Positions 17,294 to 26,252 of a stretch of 64,000 nucleotides of DNA are shown piece after piece. The position numbers and the translations under genes were made by a program. Each line of letters begins with the position of its first letter. The stretch's first letter is position 1. The DNA comes from JAKVKY01 sp964293585 (GTDB lineage: Bacteria; Bacillota; Negativicutes; Acidaminococcales; Acidaminococcaceae). The notes beneath the pieces were generated by a model. It was given only the letters and a program-made list of their open reading frames with translations. It searched no databases and was not told the origin of the DNA. Location: the NCBI GenBank assembly GCA_964293585.1, contig CAXYYS010000006.1:1-64000 (forward strand). Reading direction: 5' to 3'.

Positions 17294-18946
17294 TTACACG
17301 CTGATATCCTGGCTCTTGCTCAATCTGAAGAAAAGCAGCAGGGACAGGATAGAAGTCAGGGTCAGGATGGTAGAATAGGCCGCCGCATTGCCAAAATTGC
17401 TGCGGATGACTTCCGCATAAATGGCCACGGTCAGCGTACTGGTAGAACTGGTGTACAGGATGATGCTGGAACTTAATTCGCTGATGAGCGTAATCCAGCT
17501 CATGATGGCGCCAGCCATAACTCCCGGCAGCATCATGGGTACCATGATCTTCCGGAAGGATGTCATTTCCGAAGCGCCCAGGCTGATGGCTGCTTCTTCC
17601 ACGCTGGGACTAATCTGAGAAATAATCGCCGTACTGGAACGAATGGTATAAGGCATCCTCCTGATGGTCAAAGAAATGATCATGATAAGGGCCGTACCGC
17701 TCAGGACCAGCAGGCCGGAATTAAAACCGGAGAGCAGGGCGATACCTAAAACCGAGCCGGGGATAATATACGGGAACATGGTGAGCGTATCCAGGATACC
17801 GGTGAGAAGCGAAGGCTTCCGTACCGTCAGGTAAGAAATCAGGATACCCATCACCACTACCACCACGATGGCCACCAGTCCGAACAGATACGTGTTCAGG
17901 ATGGAGTTATTATCCTTGGCAAAAAGCGTATTCATGTAGTTCATCAGAGAGAAGTTGCCGGTATACACCGCACCCCCCGCCGTTTCCAGAAACGAGGTAA
18001 AGATTACCGTTAACTGGGGCAGCATGGCAATAAAAGCAATACCGTATACGAACAGATAGGCAAAAAACTTCTGGCTGCCCTGGGCCGGTTCCGCCTGCAT
18101 GGGTTTTAGCGCCGTCATGGAATAGGCATAACGTTTAGCCAAAAAGCGCTGCATGAAGAACAAGAGCAGTGTGATGACGATGACGATGACGCAGAGGGAC
18201 GCCGCAAAATGATCGTCCGTGCTGACCTCGCCCATGAACTGGGTGTAAATCAAAACCGGGAAAGTACGAAAACCTTCGCCAATAAGCATAGGCGTACCAA
18301 AGTCGGAGAACACCCGCATGAAAACCAGCAGGGACCCCGCCAAAAGGGACGGCATCACCAGGGGCAGGATAATCTGCCTGACCCGTTGAAAAGCCGTGCA
18401 GCCTAAACTTTCGGCAGCTTCGTTCAAAGAATTGTCCAGGTTTTTTAAGGCACCGGACACGTACATGTAAATTAAAGGAAACGACTGCAAAGAGAATACC
18501 AGCACGATACCGGCAAAACCATAGATACCGTCAAAGTGCGTACCTAAAAGGCCGTTAAACAGCTTGGTAAAAAAACCGTTGCGGCCCAGGAGCTGAATCC
18601 AGGCATAGGCGCCGATAAAAGGCGGCGACAAATACGAGATGACGATGAGGATGTTCAAATATTTACTGCCTGGCACCTTGATACTGCGGAGCACGTATGC
18701 CATGGGCAGACCGATCAACGCCGCCACAAAAGTAGAAACTATAGTGACCGCAAAACTGTTGACCAGGGTACTCCAGTAATATTTACGTTCCAGGAACTTG
18801 ATAAAATACGCCAGGGTCAGAGACCCGTTTTCCGGATTGACCACGCTCTGGTACAAGATCAGGATCAGGGGATAGATGACAAAAAGCGCAAAGAATCCCA
18901 GGATGAACAGAGTAATAAGCATCCAGATACTGAGAGGCTTTTTCAT
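17294..18946 (-). CDS. iron(III)-type ABC transporter permease (fused FbpB-like)
   Basis: Inner-membrane permease, 550 residues with about twelve membrane helices in two homologous halves, the layout of FbpB/SfuB permeases. Each half carries an EAA-type loop: NEAAESLGCTAFQ near residue 180 and EEAAISLGASEMTSF near residue 455. It starts 2 nt after the ATPase gene. The operon order is binding protein, ATPase, permease. Iron is the likeliest cargo given the family and the neighbouring Fe-S genes, but thiamine, phosphonate or polyamine relatives cannot be excluded. Confidence 0.88.
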   Translation of the reverse strand: MKKPLSIWMLITLFILGFFALFVIYPLILILYQSVVNPENGSLTLAYFIKFLERKYYWSTLVNSFAVTIVSTFVAALIGLPMAYVLRSIKVPGSKYLNILIVISYLSPPFIGAYAWIQLLGRNGFFTKLFNGLLGTHFDGIYGFAGIVLVFSLQSFPLIYMYVSGALKNLDNSLNEAAESLGCTAFQRVRQIILPLVMPSLLAGSLLVFMRVFSDFGTPMLIGEGFRTFPVLIYTQFMGEVSTDDHFAASLCVIVIVITLLLFFMQRFLAKRYAYSMTALKPMQAEPAQGSQKFFAYLFVYGIAFIAMLPQLTVIFTSFLETAGGAVYTGNFSLMNYMNTLFAKDNNSILNTYLFGLVAIVVVVVMGILISYLTVRKPSLLTGILDTLTMFPYIIPGSVLGIALLSGFNSGLLVLSGTALIMIISLTIRRMPYTIRSSTAIISQISPSVEEAAISLGASEMTSFRKIMVPMMLPGVMAGAIMSWITLISELSSSIILYTSSTSTLTVAIYAEVIRSNFGNAAAYSTILTLTSILSLLLFFRLSKSQDISV

Positions 18947-18948
18947 GA

Positions 18949-20076
18949 TCAGGCCCCTTCCTGAATCAAAGAGGCGGCGCCGTCTTCTGTAAAGACATTA
19001 ATCTTCGGCGCATCTACCTGCAGCTTCACCGGCGTCTCATTAGGGATAATCGTACCTACTTCCGAAGGACGGATAACTTCCAGTTCCTTTCCGTCCGCCT
19101 GTTCCAGAAAATAATGGGTCATGACGCCTAAGAAAATACTGCTCTTCACCACGGCATCAATACCGGCACCGCTCCGGGCAATGGTAAATTCCTCTGGGCG
19201 TACGGACACAGTGACAGTTTTACCGGACACAGCTGCCAACGACGGCGTCTGTCCGCCTGTAACCGGTGCCAGATTTAATTTGGCCATAGGCACCACATAA
19301 TCCTTGCCAAAATCCAGGGCCGGAACACCGCCGGCGTCTACCAGCTTAGCCTTAATCATGTTGGACAGACCGATAAAGGTGGCCACGAACTGATTCGTCG
19401 GCCGCTGGTAAATATGCTGGGGAGAACCGACCTGCTGGATGATGCCGTTATGCATCACCGCAATCCGGTCCGACACCGCCAGCGCCTCTTCCTGGTCATG
19501 AGTCACATAGACCGTGGTAATACCGATTTGCTGCTGGATCCGCTTAATAGCGTTCCGCATCTCCACCCGGAGCTTGGCATCCAGGTTGGACAAAGGTTCA
19601 TCCATTAAAAGTACCTGGGGATGGATGACGATAGCGCGCGCCAAAGCGACCCGCTGCTGCTGCCCGCCTGAAAGCTGGGTAGGCATGCGGTCTTTTAAAT
19701 GGCCGATCTTGACCACGTTTAAAATTTCTTCCACCTGACGCTGAATCTCCGCCGGCGGTACCTTCCTTTGTTTGAGGCCAAAAGCTACGTTGGCCGCCAC
19801 GGACATGTGAGGGAAAATAGCATAGTTCTGAAAGACCATGCCCATATTACGCTCATTCACCGGAATATCATTGATGACCTTGCCATCCAGCTTGATGGTG
19901 CCGCCATCAATTGAGTTAAAGCCGATAATCATCCTGAGTAAGGTAGTCTTGCCGCAGCCGGACGGGCCCAGCAAGGTAAAAAATTCGCCGGGCTCAACCT
20001 GCAGGGACAGACCGTTAATCACCGTGGTACTGCCGAACCTTTTAACGACCTTGTCAATAGAAATGGCTACGCTCAT
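18949..20076 (-). CDS. ABC transporter ATP-binding protein (FbpC-like)
   Basis: ATPase of the importer, 375 residues. Walker A LGPSGCGKTTLLR, signature LSGGQQQRVALARA, Walker B VLLMDEPLSNLD and the H-loop in YVTHDQEEAL are intact; residues 235-375 form a TOBE-type regulatory domain. ATG 20076 (MSVAISIDKVVKRFG) fits family N-termini and lies 1 nt past the binding-protein stop. The DEPLSNLDAKLR stretch is characteristic of the iron/spermidine/maltose ATPase group. Confidence 0.9.
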   Translation of the reverse strand: MSVAISIDKVVKRFGSTTVINGLSLQVEPGEFFTLLGPSGCGKTTLLRMIIGFNSIDGGTIKLDGKVINDIPVNERNMGMVFQNYAIFPHMSVAANVAFGLKQRKVPPAEIQRQVEEILNVVKIGHLKDRMPTQLSGGQQQRVALARAIVIHPQVLLMDEPLSNLDAKLRVEMRNAIKRIQQQIGITTVYVTHDQEEALAVSDRIAVMHNGIIQQVGSPQHIYQRPTNQFVATFIGLSNMIKAKLVDAGGVPALDFGKDYVVPMAKLNLAPVTGGQTPSLAAVSGKTVTVSVRPEEFTIARSGAGIDAVVKSSIFLGVMTHYFLEQADGKELEVIRPSEVGTIIPNETPVKLQVDAPKINVFTEDGAASLIQEGA

Positions 20077-20077
20077 G

Positions 20078-21133
20078 TTACATCGATTTTTCCAGATGCT
20101 CGCTGAACATCTTGGTGAACTTAGTCTTGTTCTCGCTGACCCACTTTTCATTAAACTTGGGGGCTAACTTAATCTTATCCGCCGGGGTCATGTAATCAGC
20201 CAGTTTGGCACCTTGACGCAGCGGACGTACGGTTAAGGTGGTGCCTACCAGGTTCTGAATCTTCTCGGAGAGCATATAATCTACGAACAGCTTGGCATTT
20301 TCAGGATGTTTGCATTTGTTAATGATCTGTACAGACTGAGGAGCATACAATGCGCCTTCCTTGGGGAATACTACTGCTACCGGTGCGCCGCTCTTTACTA
20401 ACGATGCCGCCGGATCTTCCCAGGTCAGACCAACCACATACTCGCCGCCGGCCACGCCTTTGAAGACCTGGCTGGAGCTGTTAGCCATCTTGCCGCTCAG
20501 TTGTTTCAGGAACTTATCTACATAGTTCCAGGCATCGGCACTAAAAGGATCGCCCTTGCCCATATCGTACAACATGCATACCAAAGACTGGAAGGCGGAA
20601 CTGGAGTTAACCGGATCGCCGAAAGAAATCTTGCCCTTTAAAGCGGGATTCAGAAGATCAGCAAAGCCTTCAATCTTGGTGTTGCCTTTCAGCTTGGTGT
20701 TCACGATCATGACCGTCGGATCGGAGAACGCCGGGGAGAAATAACCGGTGGTGTTCTTAAATTCCGACATCATCTTATCATTTTCCTTAGAGGTGTAAGG
20801 CATAAAGAGGTCCTTGGAGCTGGCCAGCATTGCTTCGCTGCCTGCCCAGAGCACATCGCCCAGCGGATTGTCCTTTTCCGATTTTACTCTCTTGACAACT
20901 TCGCCGGTGCCGGCAATGACTACATTCACCTTAATGCCGGTATCTTTTTCAAAGTTCTTGATGACCGCGTTGTTCAAACTTTCGCTGCGGGCAGAATAAA
21001 CCGTCAGGACTTTTTCCTCGGCCTTACCTGTCGCCGGCGCCGCTTTCTTATCCCCGCCGCCACCGCAACCAGCAGCCAGAAACATAGCACCTGCTAACAT
21101 CACCGCACAAATCTTCTTTGACAAACCTTTCAT
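20078..21133 (-). CDS. ABC transporter substrate-binding lipoprotein (Fe3+ family)
   Basis: Captures substrate outside the membrane for the FbpBC-like transporter. 351 residues from ATG 21133, which has AAAGGAGG upstream. Signal peptide with lipobox LAAGC (Cys near residue 23), then a Gly/Lys linker and a periplasmic-binding fold beginning LTVYSARSE, as in the iron-binding (AfuA/FbpA) group. Later segments FGDPVNSSSAFQ and VGLTWEDPAA line the expected cleft. Specificity for ferric iron is inferred from family and context. Confidence 0.88.
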   Translation of the reverse strand: MKGLSKKICAVMLAGAMFLAAGCGGGGDKKAAPATGKAEEKVLTVYSARSESLNNAVIKNFEKDTGIKVNVVIAGTGEVVKRVKSEKDNPLGDVLWAGSEAMLASSKDLFMPYTSKENDKMMSEFKNTTGYFSPAFSDPTVMIVNTKLKGNTKIEGFADLLNPALKGKISFGDPVNSSSAFQSLVCMLYDMGKGDPFSADAWNYVDKFLKQLSGKMANSSSQVFKGVAGGEYVVGLTWEDPAASLVKSGAPVAVVFPKEGALYAPQSVQIINKCKHPENAKLFVDYMLSEKIQNLVGTTLTVRPLRQGAKLADYMTPADKIKLAPKFNEKWVSENKTKFTKMFSEHLEKSM

Positions 21134-21209
21134 TTTTACTGCCTCCTTTGCTTTATTTGCTTTACTGCCAGCCGTCATTTTTCGCCGTATCTGGCGGCTT
21201 GGCGAAGCC

Positions 21210-22421
21210 TTACATACCTTTATTCATCTGGAACGCATCCAGAGTATCCGTAATTTTTTTGCTCAGGGTAGCCGGCAAGCCTTCAATGTTCACGTTCAGG
21301 AACCCCCGCACGATGGTAGCCGTTGCCTCCTCCTCGCTCATCCCCCTGGCCATCAGGTACTGAATCTCTTCCGGGGCAATACGGCCCACGGCAGCCTCGT
21401 GGCTCAGTTCGCTGTTACCGGTTTCGGCAAACAATTCCGGAATGGCCCGGATATAACCTTCATTAGAAAGCATCAGCCCGTGACATTCCAGATGGGCCTT
21501 GATATTTTCCGCGTCCCCGGTCAGGTTGCCCCGGTTGATAATCTCGCCGCCGGTGGAAATACTGCGGGTAACAATTTCCGCCCGGGTGCCAGGCACTTCC
21601 AGGACGGCTTTACCGCCCACGTCCATATGAGAACCGGGAGGCGCTACCAGTACGGAGTTAAGCCGCGCCACGGCGCCTTTACCCTGCAGCCGTACCGTGG
21701 GATACATCTGGATATCCTTAACTTTTTCCATGCAGACATAATTAGAAATATAGGTGCCGCCCTCCGCCACCAAAGTTACCGTACGGGGACGGACCGCCAC
21801 ATTGTGGCCCCAGTTATGGATCATGGTAAAACTCAGCTTGGCGTTCTTGCCTACAAACATCTCACTGATACCGAGATGTACTCCGTGCTCCACAGCCTCG
21901 TCGCTGGCGCAGCCGCTGATGATATTCAGCTCCGAGCCTTCTTCCAGGATAACCACATTGTGGACCCGCTGCAACTGCTCCTCGTGACTCATGAAAACAC
22001 AAGCCTGCAGAGGAAAAGCAATCTTGGCACCTGCCCGCACATGGATAAAATAGCCGTTCTCCTTTTCCAGGGCGGTGATGGCCGTATACTTATCCGTATC
22101 CGGTTTCACCGCATGCCACCAATATTTTTCTACCAGATCCGGATACTTTTGCGCCGCCAGGCCCGTGTTCATCAATGTCAGCGGCGTTTCCGGTTTCACA
22201 TCGCTCTTCAGCTGGGCATTATCCACCTGCACAAAGGTGGCGCTGCGATTACTTTCCTGAAGATCGATGCCTACTTTTTCCAGCTTCGCCTTGCCGCTGG
22301 CGCTTAAATCCTCCGCCGATTGCAGATGCACATCATTATTATCATCAAATTTTTTTAAATCCAGATCCGCGCCAAAAGCGGCCTGTTTTTGCAACGCTGC
22401 TTGTAAATTATTCTTCTCCAT
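21210..22421 (-). CDS. SufB/SufD-family Fe-S scaffold protein
   Basis: Core of a Suf-type iron-sulfur assembly complex; SufB/D proteins dimerise and bind the SufC ATPase. 403 residues from ATG 22421, 2 nt after the sufC stop, with AAGGG upstream. A variable N-terminus is followed by the parallel beta-helix characteristic of the family and a helical end containing HEAAVGRIAPEEIQYLMARGMSEEEA, here abbreviated to its start HEAAVGRI and its SufC-binding MARGMSEEEA. Only one SufB/D gene is present and no sufS or sufU lies nearby, so this looks like a two-component SufBC system of the kind seen in anaerobes. Confidence 0.88.
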   Translation of the reverse strand: MEKNNLQAALQKQAAFGADLDLKKFDDNNDVHLQSAEDLSASGKAKLEKVGIDLQESNRSATFVQVDNAQLKSDVKPETPLTLMNTGLAAQKYPDLVEKYWWHAVKPDTDKYTAITALEKENGYFIHVRAGAKIAFPLQACVFMSHEEQLQRVHNVVILEEGSELNIISGCASDEAVEHGVHLGISEMFVGKNAKLSFTMIHNWGHNVAVRPRTVTLVAEGGTYISNYVCMEKVKDIQMYPTVRLQGKGAVARLNSVLVAPPGSHMDVGGKAVLEVPGTRAEIVTRSISTGGEIINRGNLTGDAENIKAHLECHGLMLSNEGYIRAIPELFAETGNSELSHEAAVGRIAPEEIQYLMARGMSEEEATATIVRGFLNVNIEGLPATLSKKITDTLDAFQMNKGM

Positions 22422-22423
22422 GA

Positions 22424-23230
22424 TCAGCCCTTTCTGGCACAAGCTGCGCCCGCACAATGTTCATAACCCATCCGGGAGATACACTGCAAAACTTCCAGGG
22501 GATCGCCCTTCGGACAGGTCATACGCCCGTTATACAAGATATGGGCATGGGAAGCGGGCACATATTTTAAAATATGGCCCAGATGAGTGATGATGAGGCC
22601 GCTGTGGCCACTTTCCGCCAGAGGGTTATTCTTGGGACAGTCTGCCTTATGACCGCAGCAGCTGGTGCCGCATTTTTTATCCTGACGGCAGTCCACATGC
22701 TGCAAAATATAGTTAGCCGCCCGACCTACCAGGGCGATATTCTCCACATCCACGCCGCTCTCCGGTTCGTCTAGGAGCAGCAGTTCCGGTTTTTGCGCCA
22801 TCAGCTGTAGCAGCTCGCTGCGTTTCAGCTCGCCGCCGCTAAAGCCTTCGTTCACGCTGCGGTCCAGAAAATCAGTCATGCCCATCCAGGCAGCCATGCT
22901 CTCCGCTTCCTTGGAAGTAGCGCCGCAAATCTCCACCATCTTACGCAGGGACAACCCCCGGATGGTAGGTGGCCGCTGAATCATGACGCCGATGCCCAGC
23001 CGCGCCCGTTCGTCGCAGCTGGCCCGTGTAATATCCTGACCCTTAAAGACAATCTTGCCTTCCAGCACCTTATAATTTTCAAAACCCATGATGGTGCTGA
23101 TCAAAGTGGATTTGCCGGTACCGTTAGGTCCGAACAGGACATGGACCTCACCGTAACCGATATGCAGATTGATATCGGTCAGGATCTGCTTATCCCCTAC
23201 TGCTACTGATAAGTGCTCAATGTTTAACAT
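22424..23230 (-). CDS. sufC: SufC-type Fe-S assembly ATPase with Cys-rich insertion
   Basis: ABC-type ATPase that drives the Suf scaffold. Walker A GPNGTGKS (34-41), Q-loop MIQRP, signature SGGELKRSE (131-139), Walker B LLLLDEPESGVD and H-loop His216 are intact. Unlike standard SufC (about 250 residues), it carries an insertion before the H-loop with Cys181, 187, 191, 192 and 198, and a C-terminal set Cys239, 250, 259 and 264. These could bind a metal or Fe-S cluster. It is coupled to the SufB/D gene downstream, with the FIST-GGDEF gene 18 nt upstream. Confidence 0.93.
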   Translation of the reverse strand: MLNIEHLSVAVGDKQILTDINLHIGYGEVHVLFGPNGTGKSTLISTIMGFENYKVLEGKIVFKGQDITRASCDERARLGIGVMIQRPPTIRGLSLRKMVEICGATSKEAESMAAWMGMTDFLDRSVNEGFSGGELKRSELLQLMAQKPELLLLDEPESGVDVENIALVGRAANYILQHVDCRQDKKCGTSCCGHKADCPKNNPLAESGHSGLIITHLGHILKYVPASHAHILYNGRMTCPKGDPLEVLQCISRMGYEHCAGAACARKG

Positions 23231-23248
23231 AAATTTTTCTCTGCTCCT

Positions 23249-25009
23249 TTAAACTTCTTCATCTATAACAACCTGATTCTTACCCTTACTTTTGGCTTCG
23301 TACAAAGTTTTATCCAGGCGGCGGTAAAAGGCTGCATAATCTTCGTCCTTCCGGGCCAGTGCCACGCCAAAGCTGGCAGTGACAGATTTGCCGTCAGGCA
23401 GGATATTAGCCGCCATCAGTTTAGTCCTGATCCGCTCGGCCACTAGATAGGCTCCTTTGGCCTTAATGCCCTGCAGTACCAGGACAAACTCTTCGCCACC
23501 CCACCGGCCGGCTGAATCCGCAAAGCGGATGCTGGACATGATTACTTCCGCCACGGTCTTGAGAGCCTGATCACCCACACCATGCCCATAGGTATCGTTA
23601 ATTTTCTTAAAATCATCCAGGTCCAGCATGATTACCGAAACCGGTCCTTCAATTTCGCCGGCCCGGAACTGATCCAGTTCATTTTCCAATACCGCTTCGA
23701 TCTCGCCCCTGTTATACAGAGCTGTCAAGCGATCCTCCCGTGCCAGACGGGCCAGTTTCGTATTAGCCTTTTCCAGTTCTGCCGTAGTCACGTTAATAAA
23801 ACGTACCAGCCGCTGAACCAGGGACATGGAATCCTGCAGCACCGCCGGCGCTTTAGCCGTTGGAGTTACCGTCTGTCCTGCCGCCGCAGCTCCTTCCCGG
23901 AAACCGATGGCCAGGAACATAGTATTAAGAGACGCTGCCCTGCCCCGGTAACGGTTCAACTCTCCGTAAGTATAAACACCTGCCGAAGGCGCAATCTGTT
24001 GATAAGGTTCCAGTTCCAGCTTCACGTCATCCTGCAAAAAGAACCTGCGGGTCACGCAAGAGAAAAGCAGCAGCCCCTCCGGACGGAACATTTCCGTCTT
24101 CAGCTGACTCTGGCGTGATTCTTCAATAATCTCGTTGGGATCGCCGTAAGAAAGACGCACATACTCACCCAGGCGGAAATCAGCAGCAAAGTTCAACGAA
24201 CCGTCCTCGCTGTAGGAAACCGGCAACCGGGCCAGGTTGCGGCCGTTTCTTTCGACGAAGATGGGAAACTCCACAATATCACGGTGGAAGCTTTCATCTT
24301 TTTTAATGTTCAAATATTTCTGGTACATGCTGATGGCCGGTTTGTGATTGAGTTCCTTAATCACCATATCCCCGTCCATAGCCGTAATCTTCATGGGCAT
24401 CCCCAAAGGTTTCCAGCCAAAGGTCGTGCTGATATGCACATGCAGGTCGGCACCGGAAAAACAGGCGACCACCAGACCCTTTTCCAGGACCCGGTCCCCG
24501 GAAAAAACGTAAATGGGACTGGCGGGATCATACGCATCCGCACCGCCGCCAAAAGCAGTTACCTGGGGATTAATAGCCGCCATCTCGTCAATAAACGGTT
24601 TCACGTTACTATTTTTTAAGGTGGCCAGTATTTCCAGGGTTACCAGTTCGGGCTGGGTACTGCAAAATTGTACCAGCCGGCGCCCTGCTTGCTGAGGCGA
24701 TTCCGCGTCACAGTCATAAACCTGCAGCTGGACCCGTCCTTTTTGAAAGACCTGAAAAGCCAGGACTGTCGTGTTCAGGGTCAAAGTTCCCTGATACACC
24801 TCACCAAAAGAAGTCATGCCGATGATAAGCGCTCCCGGTACGCCCTCGTTGAGCTTATGGATCAGTTCCTGTAAAAAAGCACGTTCCGAAGAAGCAGAAA
24901 AAACCTGAATCAGGATATCTGTATGTTCCGCGGGACAGCGCTGCCTGAAATCCTGCAGGCAGGCATCCAGTTGGGCCAGCGCCGTAATTTTGTAAGGATA
25001 CTGCAACAT
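23249..25009 (-). CDS. FIST sensor domain - diguanylate cyclase (GGDEF)
   Basis: Predicted cytoplasmic signalling enzyme making cyclic di-GMP. 586 residues from ATG 25009, which has GGGAGG upstream. Residues 1 to about 390 match FIST N- and C-terminal sensor domains (MTSFGEV, FGGGADAY, then LFSCVTRRF and GVYTYGELN), proposed to bind small ligands such as amino acids. A short helix (about 410-430) leads to a GGDEF domain with the active-site GGEEF and an intact product-inhibition site RFAD five residues before it. Other key motifs are LDLDDFKKINDTYGH and FGVA. No membrane segment is seen. Confidence 0.92.
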   Translation of the reverse strand: MLQYPYKITALAQLDACLQDFRQRCPAEHTDILIQVFSASSERAFLQELIHKLNEGVPGALIIGMTSFGEVYQGTLTLNTTVLAFQVFQKGRVQLQVYDCDAESPQQAGRRLVQFCSTQPELVTLEILATLKNSNVKPFIDEMAAINPQVTAFGGGADAYDPASPIYVFSGDRVLEKGLVVACFSGADLHVHISTTFGWKPLGMPMKITAMDGDMVIKELNHKPAISMYQKYLNIKKDESFHRDIVEFPIFVERNGRNLARLPVSYSEDGSLNFAADFRLGEYVRLSYGDPNEIIEESRQSQLKTEMFRPEGLLLFSCVTRRFFLQDDVKLELEPYQQIAPSAGVYTYGELNRYRGRAASLNTMFLAIGFREGAAAAGQTVTPTAKAPAVLQDSMSLVQRLVRFINVTTAELEKANTKLARLAREDRLTALYNRGEIEAVLENELDQFRAGEIEGPVSVIMLDLDDFKKINDTYGHGVGDQALKTVAEVIMSSIRFADSAGRWGGEEFVLVLQGIKAKGAYLVAERIRTKLMAANILPDGKSVTASFGVALARKDEDYAAFYRRLDKTLYEAKSKGKNQVVIDEEV

Positions 25010-25178
25010 AGCCGCTACCTCCCTTAAAATGCAGGGCTTACCGGCCCCCATTTTAATATTTTTATGTGCCGTCTCTTAACTTCTAATGATTATTTTACCA
25101 CACCGTCAGCTTTTGTGCTACCTGTCCTCCGCCTTTGTGAATTGTTTGCAAAACCGGTGCAAAAAAGCACCTCTTCAG

Positions 25179-25208
25179 TTGTGCAAAGGGCGGCAGATGT
25201 GCTAAAAT
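25179..25208 (+). promoter_or_regulatory. promoter of lgt
   Basis: TTGTGC (25179-25184), 18-bp spacer, TAAAAT (25203-25208), with AAAGGAGG directly before the lgt ATG at 25232. The leader would be under 20 nt. Confidence 0.5.
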
Positions 25209-25231
25209 AAATTGTCTTAAAGGAGGCATTT

Positions 25232-26173
25232 ATGCATCAGTATTTATTTTTTCTCGGCGACTTTCCCATCCGCATGTACGGCCTGATCATGTGCGCCAGT
25301 ATTTTTCTGGGCACCGGTGTGGCGTACTATCTGGCCAAACAGGACGGACGCTGGCATCAATATATCTTAGACATCGGCATCTACGGCGGTTTTGCCGGCC
25401 TCATCGGCGGCCGTTTATGGGATGTGTTCTTTTTCGACTGGGCTTATTATAAGGACCATCTGCTGGAAATTCCTTATGTCTGGCAGGGGGGCATGGCTGT
25501 CCAGGGCGGCATGCTGGCCGGGTTCTTAGCCGGCGTGGCGTACTGTATCTACCACAAGGTAGACTGGGTAGCCCTGGCAGATATCATCTGCCCGTCCATG
25601 ATCCTGGCCCAGGCTATCGGCCGTATGGCCAATCTTTTAAACGGCGACGCCTTCGGCACGCCTACCGGCGGCAATTTCGGCCTGCTCTATCCGGAAGGCA
25701 CCCTGGCCCACTCCGTGTACGGCAACCAGCCTCTCTGGCCCGCCGAAGTTTGGGAAGGCCAGCTGGATGTCGTAGTCTTTGCGGTACTCCTGATTTTTAA
25801 TTCCTTTAAACATGCCCGGGGGCAGACGGTTTGCCTGTACGTCTTTCTCTATTCCCTGGAACGGTTCGGACTGGAAATGCTCCGGGGCGACTACGTACAG
25901 CCCTGGCTCTTTGGTTTAAAATCCGCCCAGGCCACCAGCCTGCTCTTTATGGCCGCAGCGGTAGTCATGTTTATCTACTGCGGCTGGAAAGAAAAACACC
26001 AGCCGGCGGCAAGCGTCACCACTGCCGGTCTTACCCGGAATGCTCTGCCTGACACTGGCAGCAATGCTGCAACCGCTACCGGCGACGTACCCGCAGCAAC
26101 TACCCGTACCCCGCGAACCAAAAAACACCGCCACGGTAAAGCCGGCGGTGATAAAAGTAATAACGACCAGTAA
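25232..26173 (+). CDS. lgt: prolipoprotein diacylglyceryl transferase
   Basis: Membrane enzyme that adds diacylglycerol to the lipobox cysteine of prolipoproteins; several lipoproteins in this window are substrates. 313 residues, about seven membrane helices up to residue 255. Conserved parts are GGRLWDVFFF, GGMAVQGGMLAG and GRMANLLNGDAFG, a variant of the family signature with Asp for the usual Glu. The final 55 residues are a Thr/Ala/Pro then Lys/His-rich tail not needed for the fold. It ends before a strong terminator shared with the convergent larE. Confidence 0.93.
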   Translation: MHQYLFFLGDFPIRMYGLIMCASIFLGTGVAYYLAKQDGRWHQYILDIGIYGGFAGLIGGRLWDVFFFDWAYYKDHLLEIPYVWQGGMAVQGGMLAGFLAGVAYCIYHKVDWVALADIICPSMILAQAIGRMANLLNGDAFGTPTGGNFGLLYPEGTLAHSVYGNQPLWPAEVWEGQLDVVVFAVLLIFNSFKHARGQTVCLYVFLYSLERFGLEMLRGDYVQPWLFGLKSAQATSLLFMAAAVVMFIYCGWKEKHQPAASVTTAGLTRNALPDTGSNAATATGDVPAATTRTPRTKKHRHGKAGGDKSNNDQ

Positions 26174-26183
26174 CTTATCCACA

Positions 26184-26226
26184 AAAACCACCCGGTTATG
26201 CTGTTCTGCAGCTTCCGGGTGGTTTT
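26184..26226. terminator. bidirectional terminator between lgt and larE
   Basis: A perfect 12-bp stem (26184-26195 with 26215-26226) around 19 nt, with T-runs at both outer ends, between convergent genes. Confidence 0.85.
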
Positions 26227-26252
26227 ATCTTTATTAATGCTGTTCCTTTTTA

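Noticed and set aside
21399..22307. A 302-codon plus-strand open frame
   Set aside because: Antisense to the SufB/D gene, no recognisable domain, no ribosome site; the opposite strand has clear family motifs.
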